Assembly (NCBI RefSeq): GCF_000513095.1
Contig: NZ_BAUT01000003.1
Coordinates: 62,001 to 126,000, forward strand
Origin: Halalkalibacter wakoensis JCM 9140
GTDB lineage: Bacteria; Bacillota; Bacilli; Bacillales; Bacillaceae_D
DNA length: 64,000 bases
Direction: 5' to 3'
Shown one piece after another: positions 56,136 to 64,000 of this stretch (position 1 is its first letter; the number at the start of each line of letters is the position of its first letter). The translations under genes and the position numbers were made by a program. The notes beneath the pieces are model-generated. The model was not told the origin of the DNA and ran no database searches. It saw nothing but the letters and a program-made list of their open reading frames with translations.

Positions 56136-57032
56136 ATGGAAATTTTTATTCAAGTTGTTTTTCCAGTCTTATTAGTTTTTCTAATTGGGTTTCTAGTTCA
56201 AAGATGGAAAAAGGTAGACATCAAACCGATCTCAACCGTTGCCATCTTTATTATGACCCCCTGTTTGGTATTTCGCACGTTTTATCATTCTATACTAGAT
56301 ATTCAAGCTCTGTATATGGTTTTCTTTGCCGTTATTCTACTGATTGCCTTAATTATACTAAATAAGATTTATGTAAAAATCCGAAAGTATGATCAATCAA
56401 TGGAGAGCGGTTTTATTCTGTCTACTGCTTTTATGAATTCTGGTAATTACGGGGCACCCATTATTTTATTTGCTTATGGTGAAGTGGCATTCGCTTATTC
56501 CGTTATGTTTTTAGTATTGCAAGCAGTTATAATGAATTTTTTTGGGGTATACTATGCGGCTAGAGGGAAAGCGGGTATTAAAGTCGCTATTAGAGAAGTG
56601 TTAAAAATGCCCGCTACTTATGCCGTAATGATTGGATTGTTGTTAAAATTGTTCAACGTTACAGTGCCAGAAAATTTAATGTTAACCGTCGATATAATTG
56701 CCGAGGCAGCTATACCAACAGTCATGATTATATTAGGGATGCAACTAGCTAGAATTCAATGGGGGAATTTTGAATGGGGAAATGTGATGTACTCGACAAT
56801 TGTTCGGCTATTTCTTTCGCCGTTGATTGCATATGGTATTACGCTACTTTTTCCAATGGATCCTTTAATGGCAAAAGTGTTAATTGTGTCAGCAGCCATG
56901 CCTTCAGCAGCAACCATTGTGATGTATGCTGTGCAATTTGATTCTCATCCTAGGTTAGTGTCTAGTGTTACGTTAGTGACAACAATCATTAGTGTTGCAA
57001 CCATTACTATTTTATTAATCATCTTGGGTTAG
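56136..57032 (+). CDS. AEC-family permease (auxin efflux carrier/malate permease type)
   Basis: This 298-residue membrane protein has ten predicted segments in two halves. FLIGFLVQRWKKVD, STAFMNSGNYGAPIILFAYG and the late AAMPSAATIVMYAVQFD are AEC motifs, like B. subtilis YwkB. ATG at 56136 follows GGAGAGGT; the in-frame TTG at 56121 is less likely. Substrate may be malate or another organic acid; the location just after aceBA fits but does not prove this. Confidence 0.82.
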   Translation: MEIFIQVVFPVLLVFLIGFLVQRWKKVDIKPISTVAIFIMTPCLVFRTFYHSILDIQALYMVFFAVILLIALIILNKIYVKIRKYDQSMESGFILSTAFMNSGNYGAPIILFAYGEVAFAYSVMFLVLQAVIMNFFGVYYAARGKAGIKVAIREVLKMPATYAVMIGLLLKLFNVTVPENLMLTVDIIAEAAIPTVMIILGMQLARIQWGNFEWGNVMYSTIVRLFLSPLIAYGITLLFPMDPLMAKVLIVSAAMPSAATIVMYAVQFDSHPRLVSSVTLVTTIISVATITILLIILG

Positions 57033-57088
57033 TCTGCTGAATACAAGTTGAAGAAAATACGCTTTCTGATTGCAATTTGTCACGTAAA

Positions 57089-57103
57089 TCATTATCATAA
57101 TGA
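57089..57103. promoter_or_regulatory. 15-base palindrome upstream of dapH
   Basis: TCATTAT, C, ATAATGA is a perfect 7-1-7 inverted repeat 32 bases before dapH. The layout is like Fur-family sites, but each half differs from the Fur half TGATAAT at two positions. Confidence 0.3.
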
Positions 57104-57135
57104 AGAGATTGTTTAGAAAGGTAGGAGAACAAATA

Positions 57136-57858
57136 ATGAAAATGATGGATGCAAACGAGATTATTCAATTTATCTCACAAAGTGAAAAGAAAACACCAGT
57201 AAAAGTACATATTAAAGGTGACTTAGAGGGCTTGAATTTTGGAGCTGATACAAAGGCATTTATTACTGGTTCTGTAGGAGTATTATTTGGTGAATGGAGC
57301 CAAATTGAATCTGTCTTAAAGGAAAATGAAGCGAAGATTGAAGATTATGTTGTAGAGAATGATCGTCGCAACTCCGCAATTCCACTTCTTGATATGAAGA
57401 ACATTCAAGCGCGTATTGAGCCAGGTGCTGTGATTCGTGACCAAGTTGAAATTGGAAACAATGCCGTTATTATGATGGGAGCAAGTATCAATATTGGTTC
57501 GGTTATCGGTGAAGGAACTATGATTGATATGAATGTTGTTTTAGGCGGACGTGCAACAGTAGGGAAAAATTGCCACATCGGTGCAGGCTCCGTATTGGCT
57601 GGTGTGATTGAGCCACCTTCTGCAAAACCTGTTGTTGTTGAAGATGACGTTGTTGTTGGTGCAAATTGCGTTATTTTAGAAGGTGTAACGGTTGGAAAAG
57701 GAGCCGTTGTCGCTGCGGGAGCAATTGTTACAGAAGATGTTCCTCCAAATACAGTTGTTGCTGGTACGCCAGCACGTGTTATTAAGGAAATTGATGAAAA
57801 AACAAAAGGTAAAACGGAAATTAAGCAAGAACTTCGCCGTTTGAACGAAGATAGATAA
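57136..57858 (+). CDS. dapH: Tetrahydrodipicolinate N-acetyltransferase
   Basis: This is the first step of the acetyl branch of lysine/diaminopimelate synthesis. The N-terminal DapH domain ([24 protein letters not shown]) is followed by a left-handed beta helix of hexapeptide repeats from residue ~90 ([36 protein letters not shown]). The 240-residue length is normal. ATG at 57136 follows TAGGAG. It is followed by an aminotransferase and dapL. Confidence 0.93.
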   Translation: MKMMDANEIIQFISQSEKKTPVKVHIKGDLEGLNFGADTKAFITGSVGVLFGEWSQIESVLKENEAKIEDYVVENDRRNSAIPLLDMKNIQARIEPGAVIRDQVEIGNNAVIMMGASINIGSVIGEGTMIDMNVVLGGRATVGKNCHIGAGSVLAGVIEPPSAKPVVVEDDVVVGANCVILEGVTVGKGAVVAAGAIVTEDVPPNTVVAGTPARVIKEIDEKTKGKTEIKQELRRLNEDR

Positions 57859-57938
57859 TAATGGACAAGCAGCTTTGTTGTAAGGGGAATCCTTTCGGCA
57901 AAGCTCTTTCCATACTTAGACTGAAAGGGGAACACATC

Positions 57939-59156
57939 GTGTCTACTTGGATTGAACGAGATCAACAAGTGATCATGCCTACATATGGGCGTTTGCCCAT
58001 TGTTATTGAGCGAGGAGAAGGCAATTATTTATTTGATGATAATGGAAAGAGGTATTTAGATTTATTTACAGGATTAGCGGTCAATATTCTTGGTCACTCA
58101 CACCCTGAATTACAAAAAGCTCTCCGTAATCAAGCTACTCAGTTTCTTCATATATCAAATTACTTTTATAACAAGCCTGCTATTGCGTTAGCAGAAAAGC
58201 TAACGGCTCATTCAATTAAAGGCAAAGTATTCTTTGCAAATTCAGGAGCTGAAGCTACAGAAGCTGCACTAAAGCTGATTCATAAATGGTCCAAAAATCA
58301 ACAAGAAGAGCGCCGAGGTGTCGTTGTTCTTAAGAAAAGTTTTCACGGAAGAACATTAGGAGCTTTGAAGTTAACAAGACAAGAAGGAGTTTATCAAGAT
58401 TTTCCGGTAACGGATACGCCGGTATATGAAGTTGAGCCACACAATCTAGAAGCGCTAGAGGAAATTTTCACTGTTCACAAGCCAGCAGCTATGATTGTTG
58501 AGCCGGTGTTAGGTTCAGGTGGTATTGTCACTCTCGAGGAAGAATATTTGCAGGGCCTTTCCGAACTTTGTAAGAAGTTTAATGTTCTTTGCTGCATGGA
58601 TGAAATTCAAACAGGAGTAGGGCGGACAGGAACATTTTTTGCTTATCAGCATGCAAATATTGAACCGGACCTCATCCTTTTTGCAAAAGGAATTGGTGGT
58701 GGACTTCCTTTAGGAGGGATCATAGTGGCCGATCGCTATGCTAATTTATTTAAACCAGGTGATCATGGAACGACGTTTGGTCCTTCTCCGTTAAGTGCAG
58801 CATTAGGAAATGCTGTTATCGATGTGTTAATGGAACAAGGTCAATTAAAAGAGGGAAATAAAGTTGCGAAAGAGCTTCATCATTCATTAGAGAAATTACA
58901 GGGAAAACTGCCGAATGTTGTTACAGCTGTAAGAGGAAAAGGGATGATGATTGGTGTTGTAATGAATTTAGATGGAAAGCTCGTCAAAGAAATACAATCA
59001 GATTTACTACAAGAAGGTCTGATGGTTGATGTGACGCAACAAACGATCATTCGCCTATTACCTCCTTTAACATTAACGAGCGAAGAAGTTCAACTATTTA
59101 TAAACGTATTCGAGAAAAAGATAGAAAGGGTAGTAGAGTCTAATGTTACCAGTTAA
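57939..59156 (+). CDS. Class III aminotransferase, probable N-acetyl-LL-DAP aminotransferase
   Basis: This PLP enzyme belongs to the acetylornithine aminotransferase (ArgD) family: [60 protein letters not shown] and the PLP Lys in [15 protein letters not shown] (near residue 250). GTG at 57939 follows AAAGGGG; homologues begin in this region. About 405 residues. Lying between dapH (acetyltransferase) and dapL (deacetylase), it most likely catalyses the missing middle step, N-acetyl-LL-diaminopimelate transamination, rather than arginine synthesis; this is inferred from position. Confidence 0.85.
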   Translation: MSTWIERDQQVIMPTYGRLPIVIERGEGNYLFDDNGKRYLDLFTGLAVNILGHSHPELQKALRNQATQFLHISNYFYNKPAIALAEKLTAHSIKGKVFFANSGAEATEAALKLIHKWSKNQQEERRGVVVLKKSFHGRTLGALKLTRQEGVYQDFPVTDTPVYEVEPHNLEALEEIFTVHKPAAMIVEPVLGSGGIVTLEEEYLQGLSELCKKFNVLCCMDEIQTGVGRTGTFFAYQHANIEPDLILFAKGIGGGLPLGGIIVADRYANLFKPGDHGTTFGPSPLSAALGNAVIDVLMEQGQLKEGNKVAKELHHSLEKLQGKLPNVVTAVRGKGMMIGVVMNLDGKLVKEIQSDLLQEGLMVDVTQQTIIRLLPPLTLTSEEVQLFINVFEKKIERVVESNVTS

Positions 59157-60264
59157 TCAGCTTATTAACATTCGACGAGATTTACATCAAATTCCGGAAT
59201 TTGGCTATCAAGAATATAAAACACAAAAATATTTATTAGACAGGATTTCGGAAATGTCACAAAAATGGCTAAAGGTTAAAACCTGGTCAACTGGTTTATT
59301 CGTTCATGTAAAAGGGGTGGATTCCCACAAAACAATTGGCTATCGTGCTGATATAGATGGACTCCCAATTGATGAACAAACTTCTTATGATTTTCGCTCA
59401 ACTCATGAAGGGGCGATGCACGCGTGTGGCCATGATTTTCACATGACAATTGCTCTAGGAGTGCTGTCTTATTTTGCGGAGCACCAACCAAGTTGTAATT
59501 TGTTGTTTGTTTTTCAGCCGGCTGAAGAAGGACCTGGTGGTGCAAAACAAATGCTTGAATCAGCTGAATTCATCGAGTGGAAACCAGACAAAATGATGGC
59601 CCTTCATATTGCTCCTGAACAGCCAGTTGGGACAATTGCTACCAAAACAGGGTTACTCTTTGCAAATACATCTGAATTATTTATTTCTCTTAAAGGAAAA
59701 GGCGGACATGCTGCTTATCCGCATACAGCAAATGATATGGTTGTAGCTGCTAGTCATTTAGTCACTCAATTGCAAACTATAGTAGCTAGAAATGTGAATC
59801 CTCTCGATGCTGGTGTAGTAACAATTGGCGTCATAAAAGGTGGAACAAAACAAAATATTATTGCTGATTCCGCTGTAATAGAGGGTACGATCAGAACGCG
59901 TTCGATCCAAACGATGAAGGTCATTAAAGAGCGCATAGAAGCAATGACGAAAGGGTTAGAAATGGGCTTTGAATGTTCCGTTTCGATTGATTACGGAGCA
60001 AATTATTGTCAAGTGTATAACGATGAACGTGTGACCAATGAGTTTATAGAGTTTGCAAACAAACATGAATCGGTGAATCTTGTTATTTGTGACGAGGCCA
60101 TGACAGGAGAAGATTTTGGTTATTTTTTAGAGGAGATACCAGGCTTTATGTTTTGGTTAGGTGTTGATAGTGAATATGGTCTTCATGATGCGAGATTAGA
60201 TCCAAAGGAAGAAGCCATTCCATTTGCGGTTAAAACCATAATTGATTATTTATCTAGTGAGTAA
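59143..60264 (+). CDS. dapL: N-acetyl-diaminopimelate deacetylase
   Basis: This M20-family metallohydrolase removes the acetyl group from N-acetyl-LL-DAP. [47 protein letters not shown] (metal His/Asp), [15 protein letters not shown] and [20 protein letters not shown] are intact. The length is 373 residues. Its ATG overlaps the aminotransferase stop, so the three DAP genes form an operon. Confidence 0.92.
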   Translation: MLPVNQLINIRRDLHQIPEFGYQEYKTQKYLLDRISEMSQKWLKVKTWSTGLFVHVKGVDSHKTIGYRADIDGLPIDEQTSYDFRSTHEGAMHACGHDFHMTIALGVLSYFAEHQPSCNLLFVFQPAEEGPGGAKQMLESAEFIEWKPDKMMALHIAPEQPVGTIATKTGLLFANTSELFISLKGKGGHAAYPHTANDMVVAASHLVTQLQTIVARNVNPLDAGVVTIGVIKGGTKQNIIADSAVIEGTIRTRSIQTMKVIKERIEAMTKGLEMGFECSVSIDYGANYCQVYNDERVTNEFIEFANKHESVNLVICDEAMTGEDFGYFLEEIPGFMFWLGVDSEYGLHDARLDPKEEAIPFAVKTIIDYLSSE

Positions 60265-60270
60265 TAGCTT

Positions 60271-60299
60271 CCCAAAGCTTTCTTGGCTTTGGGTTTTTT
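60271..60299 (+). terminator. Terminator of the dap operon
   Basis: CCCAAAGC pairs with GCTTTGGG, followed by six Ts. Confidence 0.85.
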
Positions 60300-60398
60300 A
60301 CGTATGCTAGGATCTTCAAAAAAACATGCATAGTTGCCATTTTTTTGGGGATGTTAAGGAGTGCAATGAATTAACTTATAATTAGTGGAGGTACAGAC

Positions 60399-60650
60399 AT
60401 GGCAAAAATCGGTGTTGAGCAGTCGCTTACAGATGTACAACAAGAATTACAATCAATGGGATACGATGTTGTCCAATTAAAACAAGAACAAGATGCCCAA
60501 GGTTGTGACTGCTGTGTAATTACGGGACAAGACCAAAACGTCATGGGAGTCCAAGATGCAGAAATTAAAGGTTCTGTTATTAATGCACACGGAATGACAG
60601 CCCAAGAAGTTTGTCAGGTTGTTGAAGAGAAATTAGGACATCAACAATAA
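60399..60650 (+). CDS. ykuS: YkuS/UPF0180 family protein
   Basis: This 83-residue cytosolic protein begins [17 protein letters not shown] and has [16 protein letters not shown] with a Cys cluster, then [15 protein letters not shown]. It matches B. subtilis YkuS in sequence and gene order. Function is unknown. GTGGAGG precedes ATG. Confidence 0.88.
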   Translation: MAKIGVEQSLTDVQQELQSMGYDVVQLKQEQDAQGCDCCVITGQDQNVMGVQDAEIKGSVINAHGMTAQEVCQVVEEKLGHQQ

Positions 60651-60654
60651 AAAG

Positions 60655-60699
60655 AAGTGTTCCAAAAGGTCTGATTGACCTTTGGAACACTTTTCTTTT
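60655..60699. terminator. Bidirectional terminator between ykuS and ykuT
   Basis: AAGTGTTCCAAAAGGTC pairs with GACCTTTGGAACACTT (one bulged A), followed by TTCTTTT. It is the best-paired of three related terminator hairpins in the window. Confidence 0.8.
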
Positions 60700-60727
60700 A
60701 GCAAGATGATCAGTCATCTTGAGATGG

Positions 60728-61564
60728 TTATGATTTCTTTTCAATATACACTTGATGTGGGAAAGGAATTTCAATATTGTTGGCATCTAATGCCTCTTTC
60801 AATGCTTTCCGTAGTTTTCTTTCTACAGCCCACTGCTCCATATTATCTGTTTTAGCAATCACGCGAATGACGACATCAGAGTCACCAAGACCTTGAACTC
60901 CTACAACGTTTGGTCCTTCTTTTATCGTTGTGTCTTCTGCTGCAATTTTGTCGCAAGCTGCTTGAAGGACAGCCATAGCTTCATCAATATTATCATCGTA
61001 GGAAATGCTCATATCAACAAGAGCTCTCATGTTTCCTCGTGAATGGTTACTGACGGTGCTAATACCTCTATTAGGAATGAAATGTAAGGTACCATCAAAT
61101 CCTCTAATTTGAACATTTCTTAGACCGACTTCCTCTACAATTCCATCAATTCCGCTAGCCGTAACATAATCGCCAACATCAATTTGTTTCTCAAGGAGAA
61201 TGAAAAATCCTGTCACTACATCACTTACTAAACCTTGAGCACCAAAACCGATGGCAAGACCAACTACCCCGGCACCAGCTATTAACCCTGTAGCATCAAG
61301 ACCAAATATACTTATAATAATGGTAATAAAGACAAAAATAAGAACATAAGAAAAAGCATTTACTGATAATTTTTCGAGTGTTTTTACTCGACCTACAGAC
61401 ATTCCTTTTTGAGTTTCCATTTTTGAAAAACTACCTTGAATGATTCGTTTCCCTATCGACCGAGCAATTAGAAAGGCTAGGACGGCTAACGTAATTTGAC
61501 CTATAATGGTTATCAAGCCTACTAAAAATGTTCCTTCAGTAAGCTGGTTTATCGTTTGTTCCAT
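60728..61564 (-). CDS. ykuT: MscS-family small-conductance mechanosensitive channel, YkuT type
   Basis: This 278-residue channel has three hydrophobic segments; the pore helix is [23 protein letters not shown], followed by [22 protein letters not shown] and [15 protein letters not shown] of the beta domain. ATG at 61564 lies eight bases after AGGAG; upstream in-frame starts lack that spacing. Position and sequence match B. subtilis YkuT. It is divergent from the peroxiredoxin gene. Confidence 0.9.
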   Translation of the reverse strand: MEQTINQLTEGTFLVGLITIIGQITLAVLAFLIARSIGKRIIQGSFSKMETQKGMSVGRVKTLEKLSVNAFSYVLIFVFITIIISIFGLDATGLIAGAGVVGLAIGFGAQGLVSDVVTGFFILLEKQIDVGDYVTASGIDGIVEEVGLRNVQIRGFDGTLHFIPNRGISTVSNHSRGNMRALVDMSISYDDNIDEAMAVLQAACDKIAAEDTTIKEGPNVVGVQGLGDSDVVIRVIAKTDNMEQWAVERKLRKALKEALDANNIEIPFPHQVYIEKKS

Positions 61565-61831
61565 GTACATCACTCCTATAAATATGTAAGACTCTATCAA
61601 GGTATTCCCGTTTGTTTGTTTATTCAAACACAAAATTGATAGGTAAACATTAATGCTAGCATAAAATGATATGGTTCTCAAATGAGTGAAAATGGTTAAT
61701 GAGTTGGAAGAGCGCAAACAATAAAACAACGAACGTATAACCCCACCAAACATCAAAGTGTATAAACAATCTTGTCAAAAAGGGGCTTTCATGAGACAAG
61801 TTGACTAGTTTAGAGTGGTTTTTACCTAATA

Positions 61832-61860
61832 TTGACTATTGACAAAACTTCTTTTATAAT
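61832..61860 (+). promoter_or_regulatory. Strong SigA promoter of the peroxiredoxin gene
   Basis: TTGACT at 61832-61837, 17 bases, TATAAT at 61855-61860. The -10 lies within TTATAATGATAA, which resembles half of a PerR box (TTATAAT). In the rest of the 340-base gap between ykuT and this gene I see no other gene or convincing site. Confidence 0.75.
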
Positions 61861-61904
61861 GATAACGGCTGAGGAAATTACTCTTTAAAATGGGGGTTTT
61901 ACAT

Positions 61905-62455
61905 ATGACAGACAAGCGTATGGTAGCTAAACAAGCACCACGTTTTGAAATGGACGCAGTAATGCCAAACAAAGAGTTTTCAAAGGTAAGCCTAGAAGAA
62001 AATATGAAGAATGATAAATGGACCATTTTATTTTTTTATCCAATGGACTTTACGTTCGTTTGCCCAACTGAGATTATTTCGTTAAGCGATCGTTATGATG
62101 AGTTCGAAGATTTAGATGCAGAAGTAATTGGAGTGTCGACTGACACCATTCATACTCATAAAGCATGGATGAATACTCCTCGTGATGAAAACGGTATAGG
62201 CAATTTAACGTATCCTCTTGCTGCGGATACGAATCATGTTGTATCGCGTGAATACGGAGTCCTTATTGAAGAAGAAGGAGTTGCTCTTCGTGGACTGTTT
62301 ATTATAAGCCAGAAGGTGAATTAATGTATTCAGTTGTGAATCATAATAATGTTGGGCGTGACGTGGATGAAACGTTGCGTGTTCTACAAGCTCTTCAAAC
62401 GGGTGGTCTTTGCCCTGCCAATTGGAAACCGGGTCAAAGTACATTGAATGTATAA
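61905..62455 (+). CDS. ykuU: 2-Cys peroxiredoxin, YkuU type (frameshifted)
   Basis: This AhpC/Prx1-type peroxidase reduces hydrogen or organic peroxides. KQAPRFEMDAV, FFYPMDFTFVCPTEI (peroxidatic Cys near residue 50) and YPLAADTNHVVSREYGV are present; after the frame break near 62306 (one A lost) the sequence reads IIKPEGELMYSVV and then GGLCPANWKPG with the resolving Cys. Restored length is about 183 residues. ATG at 61905 has GGGGG eight bases upstream. It is followed by a terminator and ykuV. Confidence 0.9.
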
Positions 62456-62465
62456 AGAAAGTGTG

Positions 62466-62497
62466 AAAAGGTCTAGCAATGTTGTTAGACCTTTTTT
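62466..62497 (+). terminator. Terminator after ykuU
   Basis: AAAAGGTCTA pairs with TAGACCTTTT around a 10-base loop, followed by Ts. Confidence 0.8.
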
Positions 62498-62529
62498 AAC
62501 AATTGAAAAAAATTTAAGGAGGACTTGAA

Positions 62530-62982
62530 ATGGCGTTGAAACTAAGATCTCAAATGCCTGAAATAGACGGTGCATCTAGTTGGATAAATGGTGAAGTGAC
62601 AAAAGCGGATCTAGTTGGAGAGAAACCAACTCTATTTCATTTTTGGTCGATTAGTTGTGGCTTATGTAAAGAAGCAATGCCAAGCGTAAATGAGTTTCGT
62701 GAGCGTTATAAAAGTCAATTGAATATCGTAGCTGTTCATATGCCAAGGTCTGAGAAAGACTTAGAACTTGATCAAGTTAAAAGGGTTGCTCTAGAGCATG
62801 GGATCACACAGACTATTTTTGTTGACAACCAACACACATTGACGGATGCTTTTGAAAATGAATATGTCCCAGCTTACTATGTATTTGATAAGGAAGGACA
62901 GCTTCGTCATTTTCAAGCGGGCGGAGGCGGAATGAAAATGCTCGAAAAACGTGTGAACCGTGTATTAGGAATTGCGGAGTAA
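62530..62982 (+). CDS. ykuV: Thiol-disulfide oxidoreductase, YkuV type
   Basis: This 150-residue thioredoxin-fold protein has the redox motif FHFWSISCGLCKEAMP (Cys-Gly-Leu-Cys), cis-Pro region VPAYYVFD and no signal peptide, so it acts in the cytosol. B. subtilis YkuV is a reducing thiol protein. AAGGAGG precedes ATG. Closeness to the peroxiredoxin suggests that they work together. Confidence 0.9.
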   Translation: MALKLRSQMPEIDGASSWINGEVTKADLVGEKPTLFHFWSISCGLCKEAMPSVNEFRERYKSQLNIVAVHMPRSEKDLELDQVKRVALEHGITQTIFVDNQHTLTDAFENEYVPAYYVFDKEGQLRHFQAGGGGMKMLEKRVNRVLGIAE

Positions 62983-62991
62983 TCTCAAATA

Positions 62992-63027
62992 AAAAGATGC
63001 TGTTCACTTTGAACGGCATCTTTTTTA
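62992..63027 (+). terminator. Terminator after ykuV
   Basis: AAGATGCTGTTC pairs with GAACGGCATCTT (one T-G pair), followed by Ts. Confidence 0.82.
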
Positions 63028-63086
63028 TGATTCTTTATACATCACGTTTGATCATTTCATCATATATATAGGTGAGGTGATCTTTT

Positions 63087-64000
63087 ATGAACATAATTGA
63101 TAAAAGAAATTCGTTAGCATCCCACCGATCAAGGTCTTATCGAAGAAGATCAAGAAGTGCGATTCGGAACATAGCGATTCATCATAGTGCAACAACATCA
63201 GGAAGTGCAGAAGCGTTTGCACGTTATCATGTAAACGAGTTAGGTTGGCCGGGGATTGGTTACCATTATGTTGTAAGCCGCGATGGCTCTATTAGCAGGT
63301 GTCATGACCTAGAAGTTGTAAGTTATCATGTAGGAAATAGTAATGCACATGCTGTAGGCATATGTATGGTAGGAGACTTTAGAACACAATCATTGCCCGA
63401 TGCTCAACGTCAAGCGACTCTTGATTTAACAAGATACTTAATGAGACAACTCAACATTCCCATTGATAGTGTTTGGGGGCATATTGAGTTTCCAGGCTAT
63501 TCATGGAAACCATGTCCTTCCATAAGCATGCAAAATTTCAGAAATTGGTTACGGGAGGAAGGTGCAACATTGAGCGGTCGGCCTTCACCGGCACCAACGT
63601 ATGTAGCGGGGGTAAGACAGCGAACCATTCTATCCAGAGGTGATCAAGGTGATGACATCCAAGCTCTACAAGAAAGATTAGATGAACTTGGGTTTCATCC
63701 AGGTCCGATTGATGGAATTTTTGGACCGCAGACAGAGGATGCTGTTATGAGATTCCAGCGCTCAGCTTCAATTTTGGTGGATGGGATTGTAGGACCACAG
63801 ACGAGAGAAGCGTTAAGGGATTTCGAATCCCCGACGGAACGACCGGATCACGGATCGCCAACTGATGAGCCAGATGAAAATGAAGAGATGTACCGAAGTG
63901 AAACGAGGAGAATGCTACGTCACATTCAACCGATGATGAGAGGGGAAGATGTTCAAGAAGTTCAACAAAAAGTGGGTGCTACGGTTGATGGTATATTTGG
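63087..64000 (+). CDS. N-acetylmuramoyl-L-alanine amidase with peptidoglycan-binding repeats (cut by window end)
   Basis: This cell-wall hydrolase fragment has at least 304 codons and no stop before the window ends. A basic N-terminus without signal peptide leads to an amidase_2 domain (residues ~25-155): IAIHHSAT (metal His), GIGYHYVVSRDG, HAVGICMVGDF, VWGHIEFPGY and KPCPS (metal Cys region). A PG_binding_1 repeat follows near 180-240 (LSRGDQGDDIQALQERLDELG), then an acidic Pro linker and a second repeat (RGEDVQEVQQKVG) that runs off the end. GGTGAGGTGATC precedes ATG. Lack of a signal suggests a spore-stage or phage-type lysin-like enzyme; the final domains are unseen. Confidence 0.88.
   Translation, partial: MNIIDKRNSLASHRSRSYRRRSRSAIRNIAIHHSATTSGSAEAFARYHVNELGWPGIGYHYVVSRDGSISRCHDLEVVSYHVGNSNAHAVGICMVGDFRTQSLPDAQRQATLDLTRYLMRQLNIPIDSVWGHIEFPGYSWKPCPSISMQNFRNWLREEGATLSGRPSPAPTYVAGVRQRTILSRGDQGDDIQALQERLDELGFHPGPIDGIFGPQTEDAVMRFQRSASILVDGIVGPQTREALRDFESPTERPDHGSPTDEPDENEEMYRSETRRMLRHIQPMMRGEDVQEVQQKVGATVDGIF

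Noticed and set aside
57089-57103. Fur box upstream of dapH
   Set aside because: Each half differs from the Fur half-site at two positions, and iron control of lysine synthesis is not expected; kept only as an unassigned palindrome.
57405-57968. 187-codon minus-strand open frame opposite dapH
   Set aside because: It is a mirror of the hexapeptide-repeat coding sequence, Pro/Thr/Ile-rich, with no ribosome site, and it lies entirely over dapH and the next gene's start.
61853-61870. Full PerR box at the ykuU promoter
   Set aside because: Only the left half TTATAAT matches; the right half has several mismatches, and the half-site is explained by the TATAAT -10.
1-64000. Mobile elements, prophage, CRISPR or defence islands
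   Set aside because: No transposase, integrase, direct-repeat array or restriction/toxin genes could be found; the only NHEJ genes are the ordinary ligD/ku pair.

Overview
The window looks like a spore-forming, AT-rich Bacillaceae chromosome, probably a free-living and possibly alkaliphilic or halotolerant Bacillus relative. The evidence is an alpha/beta small acid-soluble spore protein, a YjcZ-type peptide, gene order shared with Bacillus subtilis (dapH-dapL-ykuS-ykuT-ykuU-ykuV and a divergent ligD/ku pair), frequent TTG/GTG starts behind strong AGGAGG sites, acidic lipoproteins and a BCCT osmolyte transporter. I saw no rRNA, tRNA, insertion sequence, prophage or CRISPR array.

Layout. 0-3.7 kb is a zinc block: a ZnuA-type lipoprotein, a flavoprotein behind a Zur box, and a COG0523 GTPase (YciC/ZagA type) behind a second Zur box. 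3.75-16.7 kb is one long cobalamin operon under a B12 riboswitch with its own terminator: btuF, btuC, a btuD-cbiZ fusion, cbiA, cobT, cobO, cobQ, cbiB, cobD, cobU, cobS, cobC and a shortened cobU-like gene, closed by a perfect palindromic terminator. 16.7-23.7 kb is a second metal block: a His-rich protein divergent from a five-gene nickel/peptide-type ABC importer plus a MATE exporter, with a perfect Zur-type palindrome and a second Zur-like site between them. 23.7-25.9 kb holds padR-chrA and a small tyrosine phosphatase whose catalytic cysteine codon reads TGA. 26-32.4 kb holds a PAS-GGDEF-EAL protein, a thiamine-diphosphate enzyme, a carboxymuconolactone-decarboxylase-like protein and a UbiD decarboxylase. 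32.4-37.7 kb holds hpf behind an FNR/Rex-like site, a SASP gene, glucokinase, msmX and a PucR-type regulator. 37.9-42.6 kb holds eutH, a nitroreductase and the ligD/ku end-joining pair. 42.8-48.2 kb is a signalling cluster (hybrid kinase, CheR methyltransferase, REC-PAS kinase). 48.2-52.8 kb has small proteins, an MscS channel, a BCCT transporter and a lipoprotein. 53-56 kb is the glyoxylate shunt (aceB-aceA). 56.1-63 kb is an AEC permease followed by the acetyl-DAP branch of lysine synthesis and the yku genes. The window ends inside a cell-wall amidase gene.

Data quality matters here. Eleven otherwise intact genes carry 13 indels, nearly all one-base losses in short homopolymers. They hit housekeeping genes such as isocitrate lyase, hpf, cobT and a peroxiredoxin, so I read them as sequencing or assembly errors and annotate those genes as whole, frameshifted CDSs.

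The most interesting signals are: (1) the zinc-responsive circuit (three strong Zur-type boxes plus one weaker site) flanking the B12 operon and apparently controlling an Opp/Nik-type importer with a MATE exporter; (2) an in-frame TGA exactly at the catalytic Cys of a phosphatase, followed by a hairpin whose geometry fits the bacterial SECIS model; (3) an FNR/Rex-like palindrome placed at -41.5 from a plausible hpf start site.
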